Shown here one piece after another: positions 45,887 through 57,181 of a stretch of 64,000 nucleotides of DNA (position 1 is the stretch's first letter; every line of letters begins with the position of its first letter). Under the pieces are notes generated by a model. The model made no database searches. It had not been told where the DNA came from and saw only the letters and a program-made list of their open reading frames with translations. This DNA is from Klenkia taihuensis (GTDB lineage: Bacteria > Actinomycetota > Actinomycetes > Mycobacteriales > Geodermatophilaceae), in NCBI RefSeq assembly GCF_900112525.1, contig NZ_FOMD01000002.1, positions 372,001-436,000 on the forward strand. The letters are read 5' to 3'. The translations under genes were made by a program, and so were the position numbers.

Positions 45887-48802
45887 TCAGTTCCCGGCCG
45901 GGACCGCGCCCTCGCCGGTCGTCGTCCGCGCCGCTGCCTTGGTGGCGGTGGTCTTCGTGGCCGTCGCCTTCGTGGCGGTGGTCTTCGTGGCCGTCGTCTT
46001 CTTGGCCGCGGTGGTCTTCTTGGCCGCCGTCGCCTTCTTCGCAGTCGTCTTCTTCGCGGCCGCCTTCTTGGTCGCCTTCTTCTTGACCGGGGCCCGCTCG
46101 CGGCGGTCGGCCAGCAGCTCGGCGGCCCGCTCGAGGGTGATGGTCAGCGGGTCGTCGCCCTTGCGCAGGCTGGCGTTGGACTCCCCGTCGGTGACGTAGG
46201 GCCCGAAGCGGCCCTCGCGCACGGTGACCAGGCCGTTGGTGACCGGGTCGGGCCCGAGCTCGGCCAGCGGCGGCTTGGCCGCGGCGCGGCCGCGCTGCTT
46301 GGGCTGGGCGAAGATCGCCAGCGCCTCGTCGAGGGTGACGGTGAACAGCCGGTCCTCGCTGTCCAGCGAGCGGGAGTCGGTGCCCTTCTTCAGGTAGGGC
46401 CCGTAGCGGCCGTTGAGCGCCTGGATCTCCTCGCCGTCCTCGGCCCTGCCGACCGTCCGCGGCAGCGACAGCAGCTTGAGCGCGTCCTCGAGGGTCACCG
46501 ACTCCGGCTGCATGGTCTTGAACAGGCTGCCCGTGCGCGGGGACTCCTTGCTGCCCTCGGGCACCACGGTGGTGACGTAGGGGCCGTACCGGCCGGCCTT
46601 GACCACCACGGGCAGCCCGGACTCCGGGTCGGTGCCCAGCTCGCGGTCGCCCGAGGGCGCCTCGAGCAGCTCGCGGACCTTGTCGGTGGTCAGCTCGTCG
46701 GGGGCGATGTCGTCGGCGATGGAGACGCGGGCGCCCTCGTCGCCGCCGGCCTGCAGGTAGGGGCCGTACCGCCCCACCCGGACGACGACCGGCTCGCCGG
46801 CCGGCCCGGTGGCGCGCAGCGGGATGGAGTTCACGCCGCGGGCGTCGATCTCCTCCAGCCGCTGGCCGACGACCTGCTTGAGCCCGCCGGAGGCCGCGAT
46901 GCCGCCGGCGTGGCCGCCCCCGCCGCCGAAGTAGAACTCGGTCAGCCAGTCGACCCGGCGCAGCGTGCCGCCGGCGATCTCGTCGAGCTCGCCCTCCAGC
47001 GAGGCGGTGAAGTCGTAGTCCACCAGCGCGGTGAAGTGCTGCTCGAGCAGGTTGACCACGGCGAAGGCGATGAACGAGGGCACCAGGGCGGAGCCCTTCT
47101 TCCACACGTACCCGCGGTCCTGGATGGTCTGCATGATCGAGGCGTAGGTGGAGGGCCGGCCGATGCCGAGCTCCTCCAGCGCCTTGGTCAGGCTGGGCTC
47201 GGTGTAGCGGGCCGGCGGGCTGGTGGTGTGGCCCTTGGGCTCGAGCTCGGTGGTGTCGAGCACCTGGCCGCGCTCGACGCGGGGCAGCCGGCGCTCGGAG
47301 TCGTCGGCCTCGGCGTCGTCGCCGGTGGCGCCCTCGTCCTTGCCCTCGACGTAGGCGCGCAGGAAGCCGGGGAAGGTGATGGTGCGCCCGGAGGCGGAGA
47401 ACTCGGCGACCTCGTCGGTCGAGGACCGGCTGACCAGCCGGACGGTGACCGTCTGGCCTACCGCGTCGGCCATCTGGGAGGCCACGGTGCGCTGCCAGAT
47501 CAGCTCGTAGAGCCGGAACTCCTCGCGGGCGAGCTGGCTGGCCAGCTGGCCGGGGGTGCGGAAGGAGTCGCCAGCGGGGCGGATGGCCTCGTGCGCCTCC
47601 TGCGCGCCCTTGGCCTTCTTGGAGTAGTGCCGGGCCTCGGCCGGGACGTACTGGTCGCCGTAGAGCTCGCGGGCCTGGGCCCGGGCGGCCCGCAGCGCGG
47701 TCTCCGACAGGTTCGTGGAGTCGGTGCGCATGTAGGTGATGAAGCCGTTCTCGTACAGCCGCTGCGCGGTGCGCATCACCTGCTGCGAGGACCAGCCGAA
47801 CTTGCGGCCGGCCTCCTGCTGCAGCGTGGAGGTGGTGAAGGGGGCGTAGGGACGGCGGCGGTAGGGCTTCTCGTCGACGCGGGAGACGGTGGCCTGGGCG
47901 CCCTCGAGGCGGGCGGCGAGCCCGCGGGCACCGGCCTCGTCCAGGTGCACCACGTCGCTGGTGACCGCGCCGGTGTCGGCGTCGAAGTCGCGGCCGGTGG
48001 CGATCCGGCTGTCGTCGAGGGTGACCAGGTTGGCGGTCAGCCGGGTGGGCTCGCCGCCGTCGGCGCCCGCGGCCTTCTCCACGGCGAACGTGCCGGTCAG
48101 CGACCAGTAGTCGGCGGCGGTGAACCGCATCCGGGCGCGCTCGCGCTCCACCACGATGCGGGTGGCCACCGACTGCACGCGCCCGGCCGAGAGCTTGGGC
48201 AGCACCTTCTTCCACAGCACCGGCGAGACCTCGTAGCCGTAGAGCCGGTCGAGGATGCGGCGGGTCTCCTGCGCGTCGACCAGCGCGGTGTCCAGCTCGC
48301 GGGGGCTGGCCACGGCCCGGGCGATGGCCTCGGGGGTGATCTCGTGGAACACCATCCGGCGGACCGGGACGTTGGGCTTGAGGGTGTCGACCAGGTGCCA
48401 GGCGATGGCCTCGCCCTCGCGGTCCTCATCGGTGGCGAGGTAGACCTCGGAGGCGTCCTTGACCAGCTGCTTGAGCCGGCTGACCTGCTGCTTGCGGTCG
48501 GGGCTGATGACGTAGAGCGGGGTGAACCCGTTGTCGACGTCGACGCCGAGGCGGGCCCAGGACTCGCCCTTGTGCGCGGCCGGGACGTCGGCGGCGTTGC
48601 GCGGCAGGTCGCGGATGTGCCCGACGCTGGCCTCCACGACGTAGTCGTTGCCCAGGTAGCCGGCGATGGTCTTGGCCTTGGACGGCGACTCCACGATGAC
48701 CAGCGGCTTGCCGCCCCGGGCCCCGGCGGCGCGCTTGCGCGGCGGGGTCGCGGGCGCCCCGGCGTCGGTGGCGGCGGCGGGCTTCGCGGTCTTGGTGGGC
48801 AA
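45887..48802 (-). CDS. topA: DNA topoisomerase I
   Basis: Relaxes negative supercoils. 971 aa. The TOPRIM domain (LVIVESPSKAKTIAGYLG to TDEDREGEA) is followed by the IA core with SAGRVQSVATR and the active-site Tyr in GFITYMRTDST. Four C-terminal repeats each have a GRYGPY or GRFGPY core. The protein ends in a Lys/Ala/Thr tail. I chose TTG 48802 because AGGAG lies 7 nt upstream; the ORF reaches 48946 but offers no good ATG/GTG. The TTG start may keep expression low. Confidence 0.95.
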   Translation of the reverse strand: MPTKTAKPAAATDAGAPATPPRKRAAGARGGKPLVIVESPSKAKTIAGYLGNDYVVEASVGHIRDLPRNAADVPAAHKGESWARLGVDVDNGFTPLYVISPDRKQQVSRLKQLVKDASEVYLATDEDREGEAIAWHLVDTLKPNVPVRRMVFHEITPEAIARAVASPRELDTALVDAQETRRILDRLYGYEVSPVLWKKVLPKLSAGRVQSVATRIVVERERARMRFTAADYWSLTGTFAVEKAAGADGGEPTRLTANLVTLDDSRIATGRDFDADTGAVTSDVVHLDEAGARGLAARLEGAQATVSRVDEKPYRRRPYAPFTTSTLQQEAGRKFGWSSQQVMRTAQRLYENGFITYMRTDSTNLSETALRAARAQARELYGDQYVPAEARHYSKKAKGAQEAHEAIRPAGDSFRTPGQLASQLAREEFRLYELIWQRTVASQMADAVGQTVTVRLVSRSSTDEVAEFSASGRTITFPGFLRAYVEGKDEGATGDDAEADDSERRLPRVERGQVLDTTELEPKGHTTSPPARYTEPSLTKALEELGIGRPSTYASIMQTIQDRGYVWKKGSALVPSFIAFAVVNLLEQHFTALVDYDFTASLEGELDEIAGGTLRRVDWLTEFYFGGGGGHAGGIAASGGLKQVVGQRLEEIDARGVNSIPLRATGPAGEPVVVRVGRYGPYLQAGGDEGARVSIADDIAPDELTTDKVRELLEAPSGDRELGTDPESGLPVVVKAGRYGPYVTTVVPEGSKESPRTGSLFKTMQPESVTLEDALKLLSLPRTVGRAEDGEEIQALNGRYGPYLKKGTDSRSLDSEDRLFTVTLDEALAIFAQPKQRGRAAAKPPLAELGPDPVTNGLVTVREGRFGPYVTDGESNASLRKGDDPLTITLERAAELLADRRERAPVKKKATKKAAAKKTTAKKATAAKKTTAAKKTTATKTTATKATATKTTATKAAARTTTGEGAVPAGN
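45917..46084. repeat. Degenerate repeat encoding the Lys-rich TopA tail
   Basis: 56 codons of the TopA C-terminus form AKKTT, ATKTT and AAKKTT units. The DNA is a run of near-identical 15- to 18-bp units rich in CTTCGTGGC words and is likely to vary in length between strains. Confidence 0.7.
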
Positions 48803-48938
48803 CGCGGGACTCCTGTCGGTGGTGCTGACTGCACGTGCCGGGCCGGTGACACGGCACCCCTCGGCGGACGCCACGGTAGGCCACCCGCCGTGGGCGGGCC
48901 GTGGCGACGGCGCCCGCCCGGCGCGGCGGCGGCCCGGC

Positions 48939-50459
48939 TCAGCCACCGCCCCGGGCCCCGACGACGACCTCGGCGACCGCCTGCAGCGTGGGGTGGTCGG
49001 GGTCGAGGTACTCGGTGTGCCCCTGTCCCGGGTCGGTGGGCAGCCGGGTGTCGCCGAACCCGGCGTCGAAGGGGCTGCCGCCGAAGTAGTCCGACCAGGA
49101 GAGGGGGTCGGCCGGGGTCCAGGCGCCGTACACCTCGGGGGCCTCGAGGCCGGCCGCGTCGTGGCTGCCGGTGCCCGGGCTGCCCAGCAGGACCACGGCG
49201 TCGGCGGCGAGCCGGCCGCCGGCCCGCGCCGCCGAGCCGGTCACGAGGGTGCCGTAGCTGTGCGCCACGACCGTGGTGCGCGGTGCCGGTGGACCGCCGG
49301 CGGCGGCACCCGCGGCCCGGGCGGCGGTCAGCCCGTCGAGGGTGCGGTCGAGCTCGGGGCCCGAGGACCGGGCGTTGAGGGAGGAGAAGAAGCTGCCGAA
49401 CCCCGGCGTCCGGTAGCCCAGCCAGACCAGCACGGCGACCGCGGCGCCCGGGGCGGCGTCCTGCGCCAGGGACCCGATCGACGTCGCGGAGGCCACCAGG
49501 CCGGGCAGGTCGCCGGCCGGGGTGGTGTTCATCCCGGGCACCAGCACGCCGACCGCCCCGGCGGTGTCGAGGTCCCCGACGGAGACCGCGACCAGGTCCT
49601 CGGCCGGGTCGAACAGCAGCAGCTGCAGGCCGTACCGCCCGGCCAGCTGCGCGGCGGTGGTGACCGCCACGGCGTACCCCGCCCGCTCGGGGTGGGCCAG
49701 CGCGTCGGCGAGCAGCGCCCGGTTGGCCTCGTCGCGGGCGGCGGCCGGCAGGCCGTCGAGCCCGCCCACCCCGGCCGGGTCGGCGGCCAGCGCCGCGGAC
49801 CGGGCGGCCGGCGTCAGCCCGTCCCACCACGCCGCGGCCGCCGTCGCGGACGCCGCCACCGGCACGACCGGGGACGCCGCGGTGGCCGACGTGGCTGCGG
49901 CCAGCGACGCGAACCCGGCCGGCCCGCCGACCCTGTCCAGCCCGGCCAGCGCGGCGTGCGCCCCGGCGGCGGCCACCACCGCGGAGTCGGCGGCGGCGAA
50001 CGCGGCGCGGGCGTGCTGCTCGGCGCGGGTCGCGGCGTGCTCCCGCGCGGCGACCTCGGCCCGGTGCTCCTCGGCCATCACCGGCGCCGCGACCGGCGGG
50101 ACCCGACCTGCGTCGTCGAGGGGCACCGGCCCGGCCGCCGCCCAGGCACGGGCCTGCGCCGCCTCGTCCTGCGCGGCCCCCGCGCGGGACACCACGACCG
50201 AGAGCTCCTCCGCGCCGGCGCCCAGCGCCAGCCCGACCTCGGTGCCCACCGCGGCCACCTCGACCAGCGCGGTCGCCGCCGCGTCGGCGGCGGGGCCCGA
50301 CCACAGCTGCGCCTCCCGCAGCCGGCCGCGCACCGCGTCCAGGCGGGCCTGCCAGGCACGCAGCCGGGCCGGTGCGTCGGCCAGGGCCGCGGCCGAGGCC
50401 TGCAGGCCCGGCAGGTCCCAGCCCTCGACGGCGGCCAGGCTCCTCGTCGGGCCGGTCAC
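48939..50459 (-). CDS. DUF1023 alpha/beta hydrolase with ESX-like N-terminal helical region
   Basis: 506 aa. The first 150 residues are Ala-rich helices with a W-x-G turn (REAQLWSGPAADAAA), like WXG/T7SS substrates. The C-terminal half is a DUF1023 hydrolase domain with GVLVPGMNTTPAGDL, nucleophile motif VVAHSYGTLV and a final HTEYLDPDHP. There is no signal peptide. GTG 50459 overlaps the stop of the small partner gene as GTGA. This looks like a type VII-type secreted hydrolase with its own partner; target unknown. Confidence 0.8.
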   Translation of the reverse strand: MTGPTRSLAAVEGWDLPGLQASAAALADAPARLRAWQARLDAVRGRLREAQLWSGPAADAAATALVEVAAVGTEVGLALGAGAEELSVVVSRAGAAQDEAAQARAWAAAGPVPLDDAGRVPPVAAPVMAEEHRAEVAAREHAATRAEQHARAAFAAADSAVVAAAGAHAALAGLDRVGGPAGFASLAAATSATAASPVVPVAASATAAAAWWDGLTPAARSAALAADPAGVGGLDGLPAAARDEANRALLADALAHPERAGYAVAVTTAAQLAGRYGLQLLLFDPAEDLVAVSVGDLDTAGAVGVLVPGMNTTPAGDLPGLVASATSIGSLAQDAAPGAAVAVLVWLGYRTPGFGSFFSSLNARSSGPELDRTLDGLTAARAAGAAAGGPPAPRTTVVAHSYGTLVTGSAARAGGRLAADAVVLLGSPGTGSHDAAGLEAPEVYGAWTPADPLSWSDYFGGSPFDAGFGDTRLPTDPGQGHTEYLDPDHPTLQAVAEVVVGARGGG

Positions 50460-50773
50460 CGGGCGGTGGGCGCGTACCGCCCGGCGCCGAGGCGCTCGGT
50501 GAGCAGCCCCTCCAGCGCCCGGTAGGAGGCCAGCGCCTGCTCCAGGGTCTGCGCGACGACGACGGCGCGGTCGGCGAGCACGCCGACCGCGGCGGCGGCG
50601 ACCCGGCCGACGGCGTCGAGCTCGACCGCGGCGGGCCCGTCGAGTGCCCGGCCCAGGCGGGCGCCGTCCCCGGCCAGGAGCGCGCCGTCGGCGGACAGCT
50701 CGGCACCCAGGCCGGCGAGCTGCCCCACCAGCTCGCCGACGGCGTCGAGCTGCAGGGTCACGGTGTCGGGCAC
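50456..50773 (-). CDS. Small helical ESX/EspC-like partner protein
   Basis: 105 aa, Ala/Leu-rich, predicted as two long helices (VTLQLDAVGELVGQLAGLG then QTLEQALASYRALEGLL). Size and shape resemble type VII secretion (WXG100/EspC-like) proteins, though no WXG is present in this one. GTG 50773 has AGGAG upstream. It is coupled by GTGA to the DUF1023 hydrolase gene, and a partner or chaperone role is inferred from that. Divergent from the helicase gene. Confidence 0.68.
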   Translation of the reverse strand: MPDTVTLQLDAVGELVGQLAGLGAELSADGALLAGDGARLGRALDGPAAVELDAVGRVAAAAVGVLADRAVVVAQTLEQALASYRALEGLLTERLGAGRYAPTAR

Positions 50774-50849
50774 GGGGTCTCCTCGGCGGCGGGGACCACG
50801 GCTGCGGTCCCGGTGCGCGCACGATCACCGGAGGGGGAGACGGTCTGCG

Positions 50850-50886
50850 CGCCGTCGTCCACACCGCCGGGCGCCGTCCACAGATG
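50850..50886 (+). promoter_or_regulatory. GTCCACA double element upstream of the helicase gene
   Basis: Two GTCCACA heptamers at 50857-50863 and 50876-50882 lie 19 bp apart inside a conserved frame that opens CGCCGTCGTCCACA and ends CCACAGATG. It ends 44 bp before the helicase start. Matching elements precede the DUF4244 pilin gene and the cpaE-like gene, with the same spacing and orientation. Confidence 0.6.
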
Positions 50887-50930
50887 CCGCGCGGACCTGG
50901 TGGGTTGCCAGCGGGTGTGACAGTGGTGGG

Positions 50931-53516
<2,586 letters not shown>

Positions 53517-53522
53517 GGCCGG

Positions 53523-53885
53523 TCACGGGTCGGCGTCCCACGGCACCGGCCCGGCCCGTGCCCGGCCGCCGGCGGCCAGCAGCCCCAGCGGGCCCAGCCG
53601 GACCGGCACCGACACCTCGACCCGCACCACCGCGTCCGGGCCGACCGCGCAGCTGACCAGCTCGGCCCCGTTCGCAGCGGCCAGCGCGGCACCGGTCGCG
53701 CACGCGCCGGGGTCGCCGCGGACCGCCTGCGCCGCCGCGGCCAGCGCGGCGAGGTCGGCGGCCGCCCCGGCCCGGTGCCTCGCCACCACCGCCGCACCTA
53801 CCAGCACGACCGCGGCCCCCACCAGGGCGAGCACGGCGGCCAGCGCCGTCGTCCAGACCGTGGCCGAGCCGCGCTCGCCGCTCAC
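53523..53885 (-). CDS. TadE-like protein of the tad locus, second (Rv3654c-like)
   Basis: 120 aa. An N-terminal segment RGSATVWTTALAAVLALVG gives one hydrophobic helix after a short basic leader, followed by an Ala-rich helix (DLAALAAAAQAV) and two cysteines (GACATG, VSCAVG). It resembles the TadE-like proteins encoded beside the DECH helicase. Unlike the neighbouring TadE it has no Glu at position 5 after the presumed Gly cleavage point. GTG 53885 overlaps the preceding stop as GTGA. The stop is 6 bp from that of the convergent helicase. Confidence 0.8.
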   Translation of the reverse strand: MSGERGSATVWTTALAAVLALVGAAVVLVGAAVVARHRAGAAADLAALAAAAQAVRGDPGACATGAALAAANGAELVSCAVGPDAVVRVEVSVPVRLGPLGLLAAGGRARAGPVPWDADP

Positions 53886-54250
53886 CCGGTGCCCGGCTCG
53901 GTCAGGGCGGTCGAGGACGCCGACACCGTCAGCGCCAGCGGCACGGGCCCGAGCGGCCGGACCCGCGCCGACACGGTCACCGTCATCCGGTCGCCGGAGG
54001 ACGCCGTGCGGACCGACGCGCCCGCGGGGCCGGCCCTCCCGGCGAGGTCGGCGACCACCGCGGCCGCCTCCCCGCGGGCCGCGGCCCGGGCGCCCTCCCG
54101 GGCCGCGTCCACGCACCGCAGCTGCGCGCCGACCAGCACGACCGCGGCCACCGCACCGGCCAGCACGAGCAGCAGCACCGGCAGCACGACGGCCGTCTCC
54201 GCGGTGACCATCCCCCGCTCCCCGCTGCGCCGACCCCGGCTGCGGTGCAC
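53882..54250 (-). CDS. TadE-family pseudopilin
   Basis: 122 aa. The type IV pilin-like processing site G-MVTAETAVVLPVLLLVL (Gly before Met, Glu at +5) leads a hydrophobic helix. The ectodomain follows with CVDAAREGARAAARGE, the usual TadE helix. It is probably a minor pilin or assembly factor. GTG 54250 follows the pilin stop by 2 nt. Coupled to the next gene by GTGA. Confidence 0.85.
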   Translation of the reverse strand: MHRSRGRRSGERGMVTAETAVVLPVLLLVLAGAVAAVVLVGAQLRCVDAAREGARAAARGEAAAVVADLAGRAGPAGASVRTASSGDRMTVTVSARVRPLGPVPLALTVSASSTALTEPGTG

Positions 54251-54252
54251 CG

Positions 54253-54441
54253 TCAGGCCAGGGTGGCCAGCGCCCGGGACACCAGGGCGCCGAGCCCGGC
54301 GACCACGGAGTCGCCGGTGACCACCTGGTAGAGCACCGCGGCGAAGGCGCAGGCCGCCACCGTGCCGACCGCGTACTCCGCGGTGCTCATCCCGTCCTCC
54401 GGGTCCGCGGTCACCCGCTGCACCCACCGCCTGGTCCTCAT
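54253..54441 (-). CDS. DUF4244 Flp-like pilin
   Basis: 62 aa, the likely major subunit. The leader MRTRRWVQRVTADPEDG is followed by the processing site G-MSTAEYAVGTVAA (Glu at +5 and the Glu-Tyr pair of Flp pilins) and one long hydrophobic helix. ATG 54441 has GAGGAGG upstream, the strongest ribosome-binding site in the locus, in keeping with high expression. It is set off from tadC by 141 bp containing its own GTCCACA element, so it may be transcribed separately. Confidence 0.88.
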   Translation of the reverse strand: MRTRRWVQRVTADPEDGMSTAEYAVGTVAACAFAAVLYQVVTGDSVVAGLGALVSRALATLA

Positions 54442-54522
54442 CCCGCACCTCCTCCTCGGCCCGTCCGTCGGGCCCTGCGGGGAGCCTGCGGCGCCGGCGG
54501 GCCGGCCGGGGCCGGGCCGGCG

Positions 54523-54559
54523 GATCTGTGGACGGGCACCCCGGATGTGGACGACGGCG
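54523..54559 (-). promoter_or_regulatory. GTCCACA double element upstream of the pilin gene
   Basis: On the minus strand two GTCCACA heptamers (54552-54546 and 54533-54527) are 19 bp apart, preceded by CGCCGTC and followed by GAT. The element ends about 82 bp before the pilin start. Confidence 0.6.
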
Positions 54560-54582
54560 GGCACCGGCGGCGCGGATGTGCT

Positions 54583-55287
54583 TCACCCGAGGACGTCCGC
54601 GGCGACGCCGAGCACCAGCGGCACCACGCCCAGGCAGAGGAATGCGGGCAGGAAGCAGGCGCCGAGCGGGGCCAGCACGGCCACCCCGGCCCGCTGCACC
54701 GCCGCCGCGGTGGCCGCGCGCTCGCCCGCGCGCCGGTCGACCGCCAGCGCCTGCAGCGCCGGCACCACCGACGACCCGGTCTCCCCCGCGCGCACGACCA
54801 CCCGGGCCAGCGGCGCGACGTCGTCGGGGACACCGGCCCACGCCTCCCGCGGTGCCGCACCCAGGCGCAGCCGGCCGGCGACCCCGCCCAGCACGGCACC
54901 GAGCGGACCGCCCAGGGCCTCGCCGACCGACCCGAGGGCGCCGCCGACCGGGGTGCCCGCGGCCAGGCAGACCGCGAGCAGGTCGCAGGCCACCGGCAGG
55001 TCCGCCCGCAGCCGCGCCCCGTCGTCCGGTGCGCCGTCCCCGCGGCGGGCCGACCGCTCGACCCCGACCGCCACGCCGGCGGCCAGCAGCAGGGTGCCCG
55101 CACCCGTCCCGCCGACCGCGACGACGGCGGCCCCCGCGACCCCGGCGAGCAGCCACCGGCGCACCGGCCCCGCGGCCTCCGGCACCGGCCGGGCGCTCGG
55201 CGGCGCGGGGAGGCGCAGCCGGTTGACCGCGCCCGGTGCCCGCGGCCAGGCCAGGAGCGCAACAGCCAGCAGCGCGGCGGCGGTCAC
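54583..55287 (-). CDS. tadC: Type II secretion F-domain protein, TadC-like
   Basis: 234-aa inner-membrane platform protein. A pair of N-terminal helices (about 1-14, 42-75) leads into the GspF/TadC cytoplasmic domain (DLPVACDLLAVCLAAGTPVG, VVRAGETGSSVVPALQALA) and two C-terminal helices. GTG 55287 overlaps the tadB stop as GTGA. It is the last gene of the cpaE-tadA-tadB-tadC run. Confidence 0.86.
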   Translation of the reverse strand: MTAAALLAVALLAWPRAPGAVNRLRLPAPPSARPVPEAAGPVRRWLLAGVAGAAVVAVGGTGAGTLLLAAGVAVGVERSARRGDGAPDDGARLRADLPVACDLLAVCLAAGTPVGGALGSVGEALGGPLGAVLGGVAGRLRLGAAPREAWAGVPDDVAPLARVVVRAGETGSSVVPALQALAVDRRAGERAATAAAVQRAGVAVLAPLGACFLPAFLCLGVVPLVLGVAADVLG

Positions 55288-56048
55288 CGGTCGGCCGCCC
55301 GCTCGGTGAGGCGGCGGGTCCAGGCCAGCCCGGCGGCCTCCAGCCCGCACCCGGCCACCAGCAGCGCCGTGCCGACCGGGGTCGTGGTCAGCACCGTCCA
55401 CGGATCGGCGCCGATCCCGGCGCCCATGAGCAGGCCCAGCACCGGCAACCCGGCCAGCACGCGGGACGAGGCCCGCGGTCCGGCCAGCGCGACGTCGAGC
55501 TCCTCGCGGGTGCGGGCCCGGGCGCGCAGGTCGTCCTCGGCCGCGCCGACGGCGGCGGCCAGCGAGCAGCCGGTGCGGACGCTCACCGCCCGGGCGGTGG
55601 CGATGCGGTCCAGGGCCGACCGGGCGGGTGCGGTCACCCCGGGCGGTGCCGGGCCGCCGACCAGGGCCGGGCGCAGCGCCTCCGCGGCGCGGGGGTGCGG
55701 GCAGCCGGCGACCGCCGTCGCAGCCGCGTCGCCGAGGGGGCGGCCGGCCCGCAGCTCGGCGGCCAGCACGCCCAGCGCCTCCGCCAGCGCGGCGACCTGG
55801 GCCTGCGCGTCCCGCTCGCCGGCCTGGCGGCGCCGTGCGCGGAGCACGGCCCACGCCCCGGCCGCCGCGAGCCCGGCCACCACGGGGGTGGTGACCAGCG
55901 CGCAGCCCAGCGCGGTGGCCGCCGCGAGCACCGCCGGCGGTGGCCGCAGCACGGCGCGCGGGCGGTGCGGGCGCAGCCGCTGCACGACCCGGGGCCGGCC
56001 CGGCCACAGCAGCGCCCCGGCGGCCAGCAGCAGGAGGGCCACGGTCAT
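55284..56048 (-). CDS. tadB: Type II secretion F-domain protein, TadB-like
   Basis: 254 aa. N-terminal helices (about 2-14, 38-70), a GspF-type domain (ALAEALGVLAAELRAGRPLG, then RTGCSLAAAVGAAEDDLRAR) and C-terminal helices. Partner of TadC in the pilus assembly platform. ATG 56048 overlaps the tadA stop as ATGA. Confidence 0.86.
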   Translation of the reverse strand: MTVALLLLAAGALLWPGRPRVVQRLRPHRPRAVLRPPPAVLAAATALGCALVTTPVVAGLAAAGAWAVLRARRRQAGERDAQAQVAALAEALGVLAAELRAGRPLGDAAATAVAGCPHPRAAEALRPALVGGPAPPGVTAPARSALDRIATARAVSVRTGCSLAAAVGAAEDDLRARARTREELDVALAGPRASSRVLAGLPVLGLLMGAGIGADPWTVLTTTPVGTALLVAGCGLEAAGLAWTRRLTERAADR

Positions 56049-57181
56049 GCGGCACCCAGCAGGTCGGCCAGCTCCCCGGCGGCGGGGACGGGCCCGCCGT
56101 CGGCCCGCCAGCCGGCGGCCACCTCGACCAGGTCCCCGGTGCGGCGCACGACGCCGAGCTCGACCACCCGGCGCCCGGCCGGCCCGCGGCGCAGGTGCAC
56201 CACGACCGACAGGGCCGCGGCGGCCTGGCTGTGCACCGCGGCCCGGCCGAGCCCGGCGGCGGTGCCCAGGGCCTCGAGGCGGGCGGGCACGTCGGCGGCC
56301 CGGTTGACGTGCAGGGTGCCGCAGCCGCCGTCGTGGCCGGTGTTCAGCGCGGCCAGCAGGTCGACGACCTCGGCACCCCGCACCTCCCCGACGACCAGCC
56401 GGTCGGGCCGCATCCGCAGCGCCTGGCGCACCAGGTCGCGCAGGCCGACCGCGCCGACGCCCTCGACGTTGGGCGGGCGGGTGAGCAGCCGGACGACGTG
56501 CGGGTGGGCCGGGTCGAGCTCGGCGGCGTCCTCGCACAGCAGCAACCGCTCCCCCGGGTCGGCCAGGCCGAGCAGCGCCGAGAGCAGCGTCGTCTTGCCG
56601 GTGCCGGTGCCACCGGTGACCAGGAACGCCGCGCGCCGCCGCACCAAGGCGGTGAGCAGCTCGGCCGACCGGCCCGGCAGCGCCCCGGCGGCGGCCAGCT
56701 CGGCCAGGCCGAGCCGGGCCCGGCGCAGCACCCGCAGCGACAGACAGGTGCCCGACCCCGACACCGGGGGCAGGACGGCGTGCAGCCGGGTGCCGTCGGG
56801 CAGGCCGACGTCCACCCAGGGCGCGGCGTCGTCGAGGCGGCGCCCCGCGGACGCGGCCAGCCGGACGGCGAGCCTGCGGACGGCGTCGTCGTCGGGGAAC
56901 TCCACGTCGGCCCGCTCCAGGCCGGCGCCGCGGTCGACCCAGACCGCAGCCGGCCCGACGACGAGCACGTCGGTGGTGCCCGGCCGGCGCAGCAGCGGCT
57001 CCAGCACCCCGGCGCCGGCGAACTCGTCGACGGCGGCCCGCACCGCGCTCAGCACGTCGCCGTCCCCGAGCAGGCCACCGGACTCCTGCCGGACGAGCGC
57101 GGCGACCTCGGCCTGGCTGGGCACCCCCGGGACGGCGCCGGCCAGGCGGTGCCGCACCCGCTCGACCAGCGGCTCAGCCAC
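56045..57181 (-). CDS. tadA: TadA/CpaF-type pilus assembly ATPase
   Basis: 378-aa secretion ATPase powering pilus assembly. Walker A TGGTGTGKTTLLSALLG, the Asp box LLLCEDAAELDP, Walker B-like RPDRLVVGEVRGAEVVDLL and the His box TGHDGGCGTLHVNRA are intact. The N-terminal half has the CpaF domain (TDVLVVGPAAVWVDRG, DVGLPDGTRLHAVLPP). GTG 57181 overlaps the 3' end of the cpaE-like gene by 8 bp. Confidence 0.92.
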   Translation of the reverse strand: MAEPLVERVRHRLAGAVPGVPSQAEVAALVRQESGGLLGDGDVLSAVRAAVDEFAGAGVLEPLLRRPGTTDVLVVGPAAVWVDRGAGLERADVEFPDDDAVRRLAVRLAASAGRRLDDAAPWVDVGLPDGTRLHAVLPPVSGSGTCLSLRVLRRARLGLAELAAAGALPGRSAELLTALVRRRAAFLVTGGTGTGKTTLLSALLGLADPGERLLLCEDAAELDPAHPHVVRLLTRPPNVEGVGAVGLRDLVRQALRMRPDRLVVGEVRGAEVVDLLAALNTGHDGGCGTLHVNRAADVPARLEALGTAAGLGRAAVHSQAAAALSVVVHLRRGPAGRRVVELGVVRRTGDLVEVAAGWRADGGPVPAAGELADLLGAA

